From assembly GCF_900104155.1 (NCBI RefSeq), contig NZ_FMYB01000030.1, forward strand, positions 1-51,821: 51,821 bases of DNA. The letters run 5' to 3'. A model generated the notes under the pieces. That model saw only the letters and a program-made list of their open reading frames with translations. It had not been told where the DNA came from and ran no database searches. Position 1 is the stretch's first letter; each line of letters opens with the position of its first letter. This DNA comes from Butyrivibrio sp. INlla16 (lineage in GTDB: Bacteria > Bacillota > Clostridia > Lachnospirales > Lachnospiraceae). Of this stretch, positions 42,656 through 51,784 are shown in pieces. A program made the position numbers and the translations under genes.

Positions 42656-44083
42656 ATGAAAATATTATTTGTATCTCTCGGCTGTGACAAAAACCGTGTT
42701 GATTCTGAAGTTATGCTCGGAATGCTGTCACAGCGGGGGCATGAATTTACAGATGATGAAGAAATAGCCGAAGCAGCAGTGGTAAACACATGCTGCTTTA
42801 TTGGTGATGCGAAGGAAGAAAGTATCAACACGATTATCGAGCTTGGTGAGTATAGGAAAAGCGGAAAGTATAAGGCACTGATTGTAACCGGGTGTCTTGC
42901 TGAGAGATATCGTGAAGAAGTGCTGAAAGAGATTCCGGAAGTTGACAGGATTCTGGGAACCGCTTCCGTGGAGCATATAGTTGAAGCTCTTGATGGTGTT
43001 CTTGCAGAAAATGGGCAGGAACCTTCTGACGTAGAGCTTTCCGAAAACACTTCATCTATGAGAAGAATTTATCTGGACAGTCTTGAAAAGAAGCCTACAG
43101 GCAATCAGAAGAGAGTTCAGACTACAGGTGGCCAGTACAATTATTTGAAGATAGCTGAGGGCTGCAATAAAAATTGTACTTACTGCGTTATACCTAAGGT
43201 TCGCGGTAAATACAGAAGCGTACCTATGGAAGAGCTGATTGAAGGTGCAAAAGCACTTGTGAATCAGGGAGTAACGGAAATAATTCTTGTTGCGCAGGAG
43301 ACTACACTTTACGGTGTTGATCTATACGGTAAAAAAATGCTTCCGGAGCTTCTTCATAAGCTCTGTGAGATAGAAGATCTTAAATGGATTCGCATAATGT
43401 ACTGTTATCCTGAGGAGATCACTGATGAGCTCATACAGACAATAAAGAATGAGCCAAAGGTATGTAATTATCTCGATATACCTCTTCAGAGCGGATCTGA
43501 TCACATACTTAAGCTTATGGGAAGGGCAACAACAAGAGCTGCCATTGCTGAGAGGATAAGCTATATAAGATCTCAGATTCCGGATATTTGCCTGAGAACA
43601 ACTCTTATTGCCGGTTTCCCCGGTGAGACAGAGGCTGATCACGAGGAATCACTTTCTTTTATTAAAGAAATGAAGTTTGACAGGCTCGGATGCTTTGCTT
43701 ATTCCCAGGAGGAAGAAACTGTTGCCGGAGAAATGGCAGATCAGCTTTCACAGGAGGTGAAGGAAAGCAGAAGAGATGATATAATGGAAGCACAGCAGGA
43801 AATAGCTTTTAATGCTGCCAAAGACAGAATCGGACAGGTTGTAAGTGCTGTTATCGAAGGAAGAATTGCCGACGATGACGATGATGAATACGATGGCAGT
43901 ACCTATGTGGCGCGAACATATATGGATGCTCCTGATGTTGATGGATATCTCTTTATCATGAATGTTCCATATGATCTCATGAGCGGACAGTTTGTTGATG
44001 TTCTTATAACCGGTTCAAATGATTATGACCTGATTGGGGAGTTAACGGAGGGGAAAGAAGATGAAAATGAATTTACCGAATAA
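42656..44083 (+). CDS. rimO: Ribosomal protein S12 methylthiotransferase
   Basis: A 475-residue radical SAM methylthiotransferase. MKILFVSLGCDKNRVDSEVMLG is the RimO start (MiaB differs here). Cys10, Cys46 and Cys80 bind the auxiliary cluster and Cys170, Cys174 and Cys177 (GCNKNCTYC) the radical SAM cluster. A C-terminal TRAM domain follows (about 395-470). It adds a methylthio group to an aspartate of ribosomal protein S12. It overlaps pgsA by 23 bases, and rimO-pgsA is a common pairing. Confidence 0.95.
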   Translation: MKILFVSLGCDKNRVDSEVMLGMLSQRGHEFTDDEEIAEAAVVNTCCFIGDAKEESINTIIELGEYRKSGKYKALIVTGCLAERYREEVLKEIPEVDRILGTASVEHIVEALDGVLAENGQEPSDVELSENTSSMRRIYLDSLEKKPTGNQKRVQTTGGQYNYLKIAEGCNKNCTYCVIPKVRGKYRSVPMEELIEGAKALVNQGVTEIILVAQETTLYGVDLYGKKMLPELLHKLCEIEDLKWIRIMYCYPEEITDELIQTIKNEPKVCNYLDIPLQSGSDHILKLMGRATTRAAIAERISYIRSQIPDICLRTTLIAGFPGETEADHEESLSFIKEMKFDRLGCFAYSQEEETVAGEMADQLSQEVKESRRDDIMEAQQEIAFNAAKDRIGQVVSAVIEGRIADDDDDEYDGSTYVARTYMDAPDVDGYLFIMNVPYDLMSGQFVDVLITGSNDYDLIGELTEGKEDENEFTE

Positions 44084-44615
44084 GCTTACTGTAATTAGAG
44101 TTATTTTGATTCCTTTTTTTGTACTGTTTTTGCTTGCTAATATCTTTGGTGAAGCTGATCACTGGATTGCACTTGCAATTTTCATTGTAGCATCGCTTAC
44201 AGATATGGCTGATGGTAAGATCGCAAGAAAATATAACCTGGTAACGGATTTTGGTAAATTTATGGATCCTCTTGCTGATAAGCTTCTTGTCTGCAGCGCA
44301 ATGATATGCCTTATTGAGCTCGGCAAGATTCCTTCATGGATAGTTGTTATTATTATCGCAAGAGAGTTTATTATCAGTGGCTTCAGACTTATTGCTGTTG
44401 AAAACGGCAGAGTAATTGCTGCAAGCTACTGGGGAAAGTTTAAGACTACTTTCCAGATGTTTATGGTAATCCTCATGATTGCGGATCTTGGTGACCGTGT
44501 ACCTTTCTATAATCTTATAACTAATATTATTATGTGGATTGCTTTAGCGCTGACTATTATTTCACTTTGTGACTACATCATTAAGAATAAGGATGTTATG
44601 AGTGGAGACATGTAA
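44061..44615 (+). CDS. pgsA: CDP-diacylglycerol--glycerol-3-phosphate 3-phosphatidyltransferase
   Basis: A 184-residue membrane enzyme. The CDP-alcohol phosphatidyltransferase motif D-x2-D-G-x2-A-R-x8-G-x3-D-x3-D is complete in DMADGKIARKYNLVTDFGKFMDPLAD (about residues 53-78). Five or six hydrophobic helices surround it. It makes phosphatidylglycerol phosphate, precursor of phosphatidylglycerol, itself the donor for the MdoB/LtaS-like enzyme encoded at 34197. The start lies inside rimO with GGAGGGG upstream; an ATG six bases later is possible. Confidence 0.93.
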   Translation: MKMNLPNKLTVIRVILIPFFVLFLLANIFGEADHWIALAIFIVASLTDMADGKIARKYNLVTDFGKFMDPLADKLLVCSAMICLIELGKIPSWIVVIIIAREFIISGFRLIAVENGRVIAASYWGKFKTTFQMFMVILMIADLGDRVPFYNLITNIIMWIALALTIISLCDYIIKNKDVMSGDM

Positions 44616-44678
44616 TTATTGATACTTGTGTATTATTTAATTTCGTGCTATAGTTTCAAATTGTGTATATGTTTACTG

Positions 44679-44712
44679 TGGGGACAACATTTTATGCTGT
44701 CCCCATTTTTTA
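44679..44712 (+). terminator. Rho-independent terminator of the yicC-pgsA operon
   Basis: TGGGGACA (44679-44686) pairs with TGTCCCCA (44698-44705) and TTTTTTATT follows. Confidence 0.9.
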
Positions 44713-44773
44713 TTGAGTTAATAACGCTTCAAACGTTTAAAACTCTACTTTCTTTTAGACAGAGAGGATTTTT

Positions 44774-46462
44774 ATGTCAAATATTTTAGATGAAATTAAG
44801 AAGAACATTGAGGGGATTTCTGAGGCAGTAACAGGTCCTAAGGAGAAAACAAAGTCATCACCTCACAGTGAGGAGAAGGCTCGTTATGATGAGGCCAAGG
44901 GTATAGACGAGAGAATTCTCCGTGCTATTTCTGAGATGGGCTTTGAGTATATGTCTCCAATTCAGAAGGCTGCAATTCCTGTAATGATGAAGGGCGTTGA
45001 CATTATTGGACAGGCACAGACAGGAACCGGTAAAACAGCGGCCTTTGGTATTCCGCTTCTTCAGAAGATAGATCCTGATAACAGACATCTTCAGGCAGTG
45101 GTTCTTTGTCCTACAAGAGAGCTTGCTATGCAGGCTGCCGATGACCTCAGAAGCTTTGGAAAATACATGCATGGTGTTAAGGTGCTTCCGGTTTACGGTG
45201 GACAGGATATTTCAAGGCAGATAAGAGCGCTTTCTTCAGGTGTACAGATAGTTGTAGGAACACCCGGACGTGTTATGGATCACATGAGAAGACATACCAT
45301 GAAAATGGCAGATGTTCGTGTTCTTGTTCTTGATGAAGCTGATGAAATGCTCGACATGGGCTTTAGAGATGATATTGAGACAATCCTTGAGGGAATGCCG
45401 GAGCAGAGACAGACAGCTCTTTTCTCAGCTACTATGCCTGAGCCTATTTTGCAGATTACAAGAAAATATCAGCATGATGCAGAGTATATTAAGATGACTC
45501 CCAAGGAAATCACTGTTAAGTCAATCGAACAGTATTTCTATGTTGTTCCTTCAAATTACAAGGAGGAGGTACTCACAAGACTTATTGAGTATCATCAGCC
45601 TGTAAGAAGCCTTGTTTTCTGTAATACAAAGAGAAAGGTTGATGAGCTTACCGGAATACTTAAGAACAAGGGATACAGAGCTGAGGGACTTCACGGAGAC
45701 CTTTCACAGTTTCAGAGAGATACTGTTATGAATCTTTTCCGTTTTGGCCAGGCAGATTTTCTTATTGCAACCGATGTTGCGGCAAGAGGAATTGATGTCA
45801 GTGGTGTAACTGCTGTATTTAACTACGATATCCCAGAGGATATTGAGTATTACGTACACAGAATCGGACGTACAGGAAGAGCAGGAAAGAGCGGACAGTC
45901 ATTCTCACTTGTATCTCCAAGAGAGATGTATAAACTTAGGGATATTGAGCGCATCTGCCACACTAAAATTGAGGAGGGTGAAATCCCTTCAGCAAAGGAA
46001 ATAACAAGAGCAAAGGCCAGAAAGATTTTTGCTGAGGTAATTGATCTTATTGAAGCAGGCGAAATCACTGATTGCCTTGAATTTTTGAACGATAAGGTTG
46101 CTGAGGATGAGTATTCTATAGAGCAGCTTGCTGCCGGTCTTATGAGACTTAAGATGGGTAAAGCTCCCGAAGAGCTTGATTTGAAACCCAGAAAACGTGA
46201 TATTTACAGAGGTCAGCGAAGTCGTGACAGAAGAGATGGAAGAGGCGGCCGTTTTGACAGAGATGGCAGAGGTCGAGGAGAAGGACATGGCTCCAGAGAT
46301 GGCCGTAAAAATAGTGGATATGGTAGGAACAGAGATGGAAAGTACAGCAAGGACCGTGGTTTGAGAGATGCTTCTTCCATGCATAAGAAGGAATCTGCTG
46401 ATAAATTCAGAAGAAATGCCAGACCTAGAAACGAAAAGCTCGGTGTAAGAAAAGAGAAATAA
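44774..46462 (+). CDS. DEAD-box ATP-dependent RNA helicase (CshA/DeaD type)
   Basis: A 562-residue helicase. After a short Lys/Glu N-terminus, the Q motif (GFEYMSPIQKAAIP), motif I AQTGTGKT, Ia PTRELA, Ib TPGR, II DEAD, III SAT, V ARGID and VI HRIGRTGRAG are all present in order within about residues 50-400. A linker region (about 400-475) resembles the CshA/DeaD dimerisation part, followed by an Arg/Gly/Asp-rich tail (about 475-562, repeats of RDGRG and SRDGR) that should bind RNA unspecifically. It likely unwinds rRNA or mRNA structures, often needed in the cold. GAGAGGA precedes the ATG. It is monocistronic, between two terminators. Confidence 0.95.
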   Translation: MSNILDEIKKNIEGISEAVTGPKEKTKSSPHSEEKARYDEAKGIDERILRAISEMGFEYMSPIQKAAIPVMMKGVDIIGQAQTGTGKTAAFGIPLLQKIDPDNRHLQAVVLCPTRELAMQAADDLRSFGKYMHGVKVLPVYGGQDISRQIRALSSGVQIVVGTPGRVMDHMRRHTMKMADVRVLVLDEADEMLDMGFRDDIETILEGMPEQRQTALFSATMPEPILQITRKYQHDAEYIKMTPKEITVKSIEQYFYVVPSNYKEEVLTRLIEYHQPVRSLVFCNTKRKVDELTGILKNKGYRAEGLHGDLSQFQRDTVMNLFRFGQADFLIATDVAARGIDVSGVTAVFNYDIPEDIEYYVHRIGRTGRAGKSGQSFSLVSPREMYKLRDIERICHTKIEEGEIPSAKEITRAKARKIFAEVIDLIEAGEITDCLEFLNDKVAEDEYSIEQLAAGLMRLKMGKAPEELDLKPRKRDIYRGQRSRDRRDGRGGRFDRDGRGRGEGHGSRDGRKNSGYGRNRDGKYSKDRGLRDASSMHKKESADKFRRNARPRNEKLGVRKEK

Positions 46463-46474
46463 GATATAAATGGA

Positions 46475-46512
46475 AGCAGTCACATAGTATAATTTATGTG
46501 GCTGCTATTTTG
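46475..46512 (+). terminator. Terminator after the DEAD-box gene
   Basis: AGCAGTCACATA (46475-46486) pairs with TATGTGGCTGCT (46495-46506) with one G-T pair, followed by ATTTTGTTT. Confidence 0.75.
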
Positions 46513-46544
46513 TTTGATAGTAATTACAGAGTTTAGGATAAATA

Positions 46545-47144
46545 ATGGGAATAAAATGTCGAAATGATTATCTCACCTGGGATGCGAGAGAAATTATAGA
46601 AAATAAAATTGGATACAGAGACGATACGCTTTTTCCAGCAAATGGTACTCTGTCTACTAACAAGAGAAATCCTATGGATGTCGCCATAACAGAGATTCTC
46701 AGCTGCGGTAAATATGAAATCTGTGATTTTATAATTATCCATTATGCGGATATGTTATCAAGAAGGGACTACAGATTCCTGCTGTTACTCATTGATGAGA
46801 TTAAATATTCGGGCTACCCTATTTTGGATTCTCAGATGCATGTACAACTCCGCAGGATAATCGAAAAACTCATTCAGGGCTTTGACTATTGTATCTGGCT
46901 CTGTGCAGAACCTGATATCATCTATGATTATTATCTTAAGGATTATATCCCAAAGGCTGAAAAATCTGATCCGGGATTTATGGATAGCTGTCCTGAATAC
47001 AGCATTAAAGCAGAGCTTTCTAAGAGAGAATATATAGAACGGTATGTTACGTCTTATAACATCCCTAAGGATTACCTGATACTTTGTGATCTGGGGAAAG
47101 AGGGTATTCTTATCTGCTGGAAAGAGGCGAGTGCAGAGGAATAA
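46545..47144 (+). CDS. Protein of unknown function, 199 residues
   Basis: A soluble 199-residue protein with no signal peptide or membrane segment. It looks mixed alpha/beta, rich in Ile, Tyr and Asp; the part ILDSQMHVQLRRIIEKLIQGFDYCIWLCAEPDIIYDYYL is likely helical. No family was recognised. Terminators lie on both sides (46475 and 47149), so it is a single-gene unit. Base composition is slightly more AT-rich than the housekeeping genes nearby. The start at 46545 has only a weak AGGAT ribosome binding site. Confidence 0.65.
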   Translation: MGIKCRNDYLTWDAREIIENKIGYRDDTLFPANGTLSTNKRNPMDVAITEILSCGKYEICDFIIIHYADMLSRRDYRFLLLLIDEIKYSGYPILDSQMHVQLRRIIEKLIQGFDYCIWLCAEPDIIYDYYLKDYIPKAEKSDPGFMDSCPEYSIKAELSKREYIERYVTSYNIPKDYLILCDLGKEGILICWKEASAEE

Positions 47145-47148
47145 AAAG

Positions 47149-47184
47149 AGCTTCATGGAATTAGGTTTCCGTGAAGCTTTTTTT
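47149..47184 (+). terminator. Rho-independent terminator after the 199-residue protein gene
   Basis: AGCTTCATGGAA (47149-47160) pairs with TTCCGTGAAGCT (47167-47178) with one G-T pair, and a T run follows. Confidence 0.88.
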
Positions 47185-47230
47185 CAATTCTAACTTATTT
47201 TTATGTAATAAAAAGTTAATAGAAGTTTAA

Positions 47231-47259
47231 TTGAGAGCGATTTTTATCAAGGTTAAAAT
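47231..47259 (+). promoter_or_regulatory. Promoter of the M16C peptidase gene
   Basis: TTGAGA (47231-47236) and TAAAAT (47254-47259) are 17 bases apart, followed by a leader of about 80 bases with no recognised riboswitch. Confidence 0.55.
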
Positions 47260-47348
47260 GAGAGTGATTGTGAGAAATTTTAATACTAGGGATTTATGGC
47301 AATTTGGCATTCAAAAATGGTAGTAGATGAAACGTTGGAGGGCTTAGG

Positions 47349-50300
47349 ATGAGGAAAAGAATAATAGCAGTTCTGATATCACTCAGTTTGGTTGCAGGTT
47401 GCAGCACAGCAGCGCCATCAAATGACAGCGCCGGTAAAAATGATTCAAGCGTAGCTGGGACCACGGAAAGCGCTTCAAATACTGAAGAGTCATCAGAACA
47501 GACAGAGGATACTGTAAAAGAGGAAGAAAAGCAGGAAGAAGAAGCTGCCGAAGAAACTGAAGAAGAAACAGCTGAGGACGAGTCTGAAGGAGCATCTGAT
47601 GCTGAAGCATCAGATGATTCTGATAGCGAAGCTACAGGTGAAATGGCTGTCGGTGAGACATATCATGGTTTTAAATTAAATGATATGTACAGCAGCCGTT
47701 TTCTTAGCTCTGATATATATACCTTTAAGCATGAAAAGAGCGGAGCAGATCTTGTTTATACCAAGAACTCTGATCCGGAAGTGTCATTCTGTATTGCTTA
47801 TAAGACTCCCTATATAGATGAAACTGATACAAATCATGTCTTTGAGCATGCAATAATTGCATCATCGGCAAAATATCCTTCTCAGGATCTTTTCTTTGAT
47901 CTTGCCAATAAATCCTATAACACTTACGTTAATGCTCATACTAATCTGCTTACGACATATTATCCTGTTTCATCAATGAGCGAGGATCAGCTGATGACAC
48001 TTATGGACGCATACATGAGTTGTATGGTTGACCCGGATATTTTGAAGAATGAAAAGATCTTTGACAGGGAAGCCATAAGATTTGAGCTTGATGATCCTGA
48101 AGGTGATATTGGAATAAATGGTACGGTATATGCTGAAGACTATGGCTTTTTAACTGATTTGGGAGATTGTGCCGTAAATGCTCTAATGGATAATATGTTC
48201 CCAGGACAGATTGCATCTAATATGATAGGTATGGCTGAACATCATTATGATGATCTTACCTATGAGCATACAATTGAAACCTATGAAAGATGCTACCATT
48301 TTGACAATAGCCTGATTTCTCTTTATGGAGATCTTAATATAGATAGGTTTTTGGAGTTCCTGGATTCTGAGTACCTGTCAAAGTATGAAGTATATGGAAC
48401 GGATTTAAATAAATATGAAGATCCTCATGCAGAGGATGGATACGTTGAGAAGGTTGAATATATTCCTGCGTATGAAGGAGATTCTGTAGAGGACAGTGGA
48501 AGAATCTATTATGCCATTGATATGGAGGATGCTACTAATGATGAGCTTATTCAATGGGATTTTTTGACAACGCTAATCGATAATAATGCATCCTGCATGA
48601 ACAAAAAGCTTATCGAAGAAGGTATATCAAATCCTGTATATGCTGCGATTTCTACTGATCTTGCAAAGCCGGTTCTTTTATTTGCCATGGACTATGCAAA
48701 TGAAGATCAGATGCAGTCATTAAAGGAGATAGCGGAATATACACTTAAAGAAGTTGCAGAGAATGGAATACCAAAGGAAATCTTTGAGGCGAATATTAAG
48801 GAAACTGAGCTTGGCACTATTTTTGTAAGAGACAGTTCAAACGTTGGAGTGAGTTTAAGTGGTGTTTATAACCTATATTGGGCAAGAACAGGCAAGGTTG
48901 ATTACTATGAAGAGTATGAAAGAGTACTTGATGAACTGATTGCCGACAAAGAGCAGACAACATTTAAAAAGCTTGCGGGTGATGTACTGACACCTTCAAG
49001 AAGTATTCTTATTGCATGCATTCCTAAGCCGGGGCTTGCTGAAGATCATGATAAGAAATTGGAGGATTATCTGAAAAACAAGAAGGCAGAAATGTCAGAA
49101 GAAGAGATTCAGGAGCTGGTCCAGAAGACAAAGGAATTCAATGAATGGAATGCTAATGAGTTATCCAATAATGACTTTTTGATTGATATTAAGGATCTTC
49201 CGGAATATGAGACAACATCCTTTGAGAAAAGACAGGAAGATGGAATTACATATTATCTTGGAAACGTTGATGCAAAAAAAGGTGGATATTACGATATATT
49301 CTTTGATTTGAGTACGCTATCAAAAGAGGAAATCCGAACACTGATGCTTTATTCGGATATGTGGTTTGAGGTGAATACTTCAAAGTATAATACTGATGAG
49401 CTCTCGCTTCTTGAAAGCGAATACCTGAATGGATTTGGTGTATCACTCTTTTATCCCAATGAGGAGGCAAAAGAAAATCACAGGCCGATGGTTCACATTC
49501 TCTGGAGAGGATTGAATGAAGATTTTGATAAGGCGCTTGATCTTGTGATGAATATTATTACTGAAACTGATTTAAGTGATAAAACAAATATAAAGCATGT
49601 TATTTCACAAAATTGTGAGGGCTATAACCCGGCTAAAAGCAATGCATTTTCATTGGCAAGATCCTATGCCGGGGCAGCCGGAACGACGGTTACATCAGAT
49701 TCTGATTGCTTTAGTCTGGATATATACGATCCTGATTTTTATAAGTATTTTTCAGAGATTGATAATAATTTTGACTCTGAAGATACCTTTAATAAATTAG
49801 TATCTGATATAGAAGCTGTAAGGAAAAAAGCTTTTACAAAGACAAAGCTTATATTTGCATCAGTTGCAGATGAGGCGGAGAATGAAGAGGTTGTTAAAAT
49901 AGCAGAAAAAACACTGGGAGCACTTACTGAGAGTGAGGAGAAAGATGGTGGCTATGAGCTTCCGGTACCGGCGCTTAAGACAGGCGTTATAGTTGAGAAC
50001 TCCCAGAATTATACCGTCTATGATATTGACTTTAGAAATGATGAAAACTTCAGAGGAGCTTATGTTCCTTTCATTTATGCAGCAAGTGATAAGTATGTTG
50101 TACCTAAGTGTAGATTCCAGATGGGAGCTTATTCTGCAGGAAGCAAGGCATCACTTCGCACCAGTCAAATGACTGCTTATACGTATTCTGATCCCAATGT
50201 AAAGGATTCTATTGAAGCTTTGGAAGGTATACCGGAGTTTATTAAAACTGCTGAATTCGATGATGATGATTACAAAGGGTATGTACTAAATGCCTATGGT

Positions 50301-50555
50301 GAGGAAACAAGTATATATGGAATTTGGGATGATGTCATCAGAAGAATCAGAAGAGATATTCTTGGCGTTGATGAAAAGAGCTATGTGGAGACAGTTAATG
50401 ACATAAGAAACACTGATATAAGTATGCAGAAAGAAGCGTCAGAGAGTTATGAAAAGATATTTAAGAATGCTGCTGTTGCTACAGCCGGCAATGAACAAAA
50501 GATTAACGCTGATAAGGATTCATTTGACGAAGTTTTGAATTATAAACTACAATAG
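47349..50555 (+). CDS. Lipoprotein zinc metallopeptidase, M16C (PreP/falcilysin-like)
   Basis: A 1068-residue lipoprotein: the signal peptide ends with LVAGC (Cys18), then an acidic, Glu/Ser-rich spacer of about 80 residues (20-100) that would hold the enzyme away from the membrane. The inverted zinc motif HxxEH is HVFEH at residues 163-167, with Glu241 (DREAIRFEL) the probable third ligand. The two halves (about 105-540 and 620-1060) match the clam-shell peptidasome M16C architecture. Such enzymes degrade short peptides within a closed chamber. GGAGG precedes the ATG. The second half lacks the zinc motif, as is normal. The next gene begins five bases after the stop. Confidence 0.9.
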   Translation: MRKRIIAVLISLSLVAGCSTAAPSNDSAGKNDSSVAGTTESASNTEESSEQTEDTVKEEEKQEEEAAEETEEETAEDESEGASDAEASDDSDSEATGEMAVGETYHGFKLNDMYSSRFLSSDIYTFKHEKSGADLVYTKNSDPEVSFCIAYKTPYIDETDTNHVFEHAIIASSAKYPSQDLFFDLANKSYNTYVNAHTNLLTTYYPVSSMSEDQLMTLMDAYMSCMVDPDILKNEKIFDREAIRFELDDPEGDIGINGTVYAEDYGFLTDLGDCAVNALMDNMFPGQIASNMIGMAEHHYDDLTYEHTIETYERCYHFDNSLISLYGDLNIDRFLEFLDSEYLSKYEVYGTDLNKYEDPHAEDGYVEKVEYIPAYEGDSVEDSGRIYYAIDMEDATNDELIQWDFLTTLIDNNASCMNKKLIEEGISNPVYAAISTDLAKPVLLFAMDYANEDQMQSLKEIAEYTLKEVAENGIPKEIFEANIKETELGTIFVRDSSNVGVSLSGVYNLYWARTGKVDYYEEYERVLDELIADKEQTTFKKLAGDVLTPSRSILIACIPKPGLAEDHDKKLEDYLKNKKAEMSEEEIQELVQKTKEFNEWNANELSNNDFLIDIKDLPEYETTSFEKRQEDGITYYLGNVDAKKGGYYDIFFDLSTLSKEEIRTLMLYSDMWFEVNTSKYNTDELSLLESEYLNGFGVSLFYPNEEAKENHRPMVHILWRGLNEDFDKALDLVMNIITETDLSDKTNIKHVISQNCEGYNPAKSNAFSLARSYAGAAGTTVTSDSDCFSLDIYDPDFYKYFSEIDNNFDSEDTFNKLVSDIEAVRKKAFTKTKLIFASVADEAENEEVVKIAEKTLGALTESEEKDGGYELPVPALKTGVIVENSQNYTVYDIDFRNDENFRGAYVPFIYAASDKYVVPKCRFQMGAYSAGSKASLRTSQMTAYTYSDPNVKDSIEALEGIPEFIKTAEFDDDDYKGYVLNAYGEETSIYGIWDDVIRRIRRDILGVDEKSYVETVNDIRNTDISMQKEASESYEKIFKNAAVATAGNEQKINADKDSFDEVLNYKLQ

Positions 50556-50560
50556 AGCGC

Positions 50561-51541
50561 ATGATGAATTACGAGATAATACAAAATATATTTTTAAAAA
50601 AAGCAAAGGTCCTTCGGGATGATATGGAGGAGCTTTGCAATGCTCTTAGGCTTTATGCCTATGAATTATTTTCAGATAAGACCGGTACAGCTGATGATAT
50701 TGACAAGATAAAGAGCATGGTTGAATCAACCAGTCCTGTTCTGGAGAAGCTATATCAGGAATATGAAGGCTCTGAATTAAATAATCTTAAAAGCATAAAT
50801 GGGACAGCTTATGATGAGACTATTTTTGATCTTTCGGTTTTTATAGCTGTGATGTGTGTGGGCTCCAGAGTATATGAGAATCTTGATCCGGTATTTTCAA
50901 GAGACATTATGCACGCAGCTTTGGACGCGGCTCATTTCCTTATGGTGCGTCAGTTTAAGGAGGCTGATGACGAGGGTGATGAGGTGAGTGAGAGAAACAG
51001 TGTGATTCTAATGAGCAGCAGGGATGATGAACTGAGTGAAGGATCTATAGCAGCACTGTTATGGGCCTATGCTGAGCTTCTTAAAACAGATAAGGATATG
51101 AGGAATGCCTACGATCATTCACTTATGGCTGGTATGCCTCAGAAGATGTCCAGACAAAAGAGATATAAGCTTAGATTGTCGGATCTGATAAAACGATTAT
51201 CAATTAGTGGCTATGACAAAGCACAGAATTATATAGGATTATTGCTTTCGACCGTAGTTTTGCTTGATAGTGAGGATACATTTACAGACGAAGTAAAAAG
51301 ACCTTTATATGACATGCTATATGCAAAAGCTGACGAAGCTGATGATGAGCTAAGTGCATCCGTTGCCCTGCTTTCACTTCAGAATGAGTTGGATAGTGAT
51401 GAGAGACTGGGAACAGGGGCATCGCAGCTTATTAAGGTTGTTGAATACAATGTCATCGGAGCCGGTAAAAAGAAGATGACTGAGGAAGAAAAATCAGCAA
51501 TCAAAGAACATATGCAGAGATTAGAGGCCAGGCTAAAATAA
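50561..51541 (+). CDS. Protein of unknown function, 326 residues, helical
   Basis: A soluble, acidic and almost entirely helical 326-residue protein with no signal peptide or membrane segment. Recognisable phrases are TIFDLSVFIAVMCVGSRVYENLDP, and a C-terminal Lys/Glu-rich helix (MTEEEKSAIKEHMQRLEARLK). No family was recognised. It starts five bases after the M16C gene stop and ends before a hairpin at 51598, so it is likely co-transcribed with the peptidase, but a functional link is only inference. An ATG three bases later is the alternative start. Confidence 0.65.
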   Translation: MMNYEIIQNIFLKKAKVLRDDMEELCNALRLYAYELFSDKTGTADDIDKIKSMVESTSPVLEKLYQEYEGSELNNLKSINGTAYDETIFDLSVFIAVMCVGSRVYENLDPVFSRDIMHAALDAAHFLMVRQFKEADDEGDEVSERNSVILMSSRDDELSEGSIAALLWAYAELLKTDKDMRNAYDHSLMAGMPQKMSRQKRYKLRLSDLIKRLSISGYDKAQNYIGLLLSTVVLLDSEDTFTDEVKRPLYDMLYAKADEADDELSASVALLSLQNELDSDERLGTGASQLIKVVEYNVIGAGKKKMTEEEKSAIKEHMQRLEARLK

Positions 51542-51597
51542 CGTTACTATTCACGGTCTAATGATTGACTAAAAATATATAAGTGCTGATTGATGCA

Positions 51598-51638
51598 AGA
51601 GGTCGTAAACTCAGATTATGTCTGGGGTTACGGCCTCT
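51598..51638 (+). terminator. Hairpin after the M16C operon
   Basis: AGAGGTCGTAA (51598-51608) pairs with TTACGGCCTCT (51628-51638) with one G-T pair. The following T run is short (ATTTTG), so termination is probable only. Confidence 0.6.
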
Positions 51639-51683
51639 CTGCATTTTGCACTAATTTCTGATTGAAAGTTTGTGGAAAATAAT

Positions 51684-51756
51684 GGTACTATATAACTAAA
51701 TAATACCAATACACGTATTGACATAAATATTGGTATGATATATAATAAATAGTACC
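51684..51756 (+). promoter_or_regulatory. Consensus promoter inside a large imperfect palindrome (IS1634-type transposase)
   Basis: TTGACA (51718-51723) and TATAAT (51741-51746) are 17 bases apart, a perfect sigma-A consensus. The flanks are inverted copies: GGTACTAT...ATACCAATA (from 51684) faces TATTGGTAT...ATAGTACC (51728-51756), about 28 bases each with a few mismatches. This could be an operator for a repressor or part of the element end. Confidence 0.65.
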
Positions 51757-51784
51757 AAGTACAGTTAAGGAGGTTGGATGAAAG

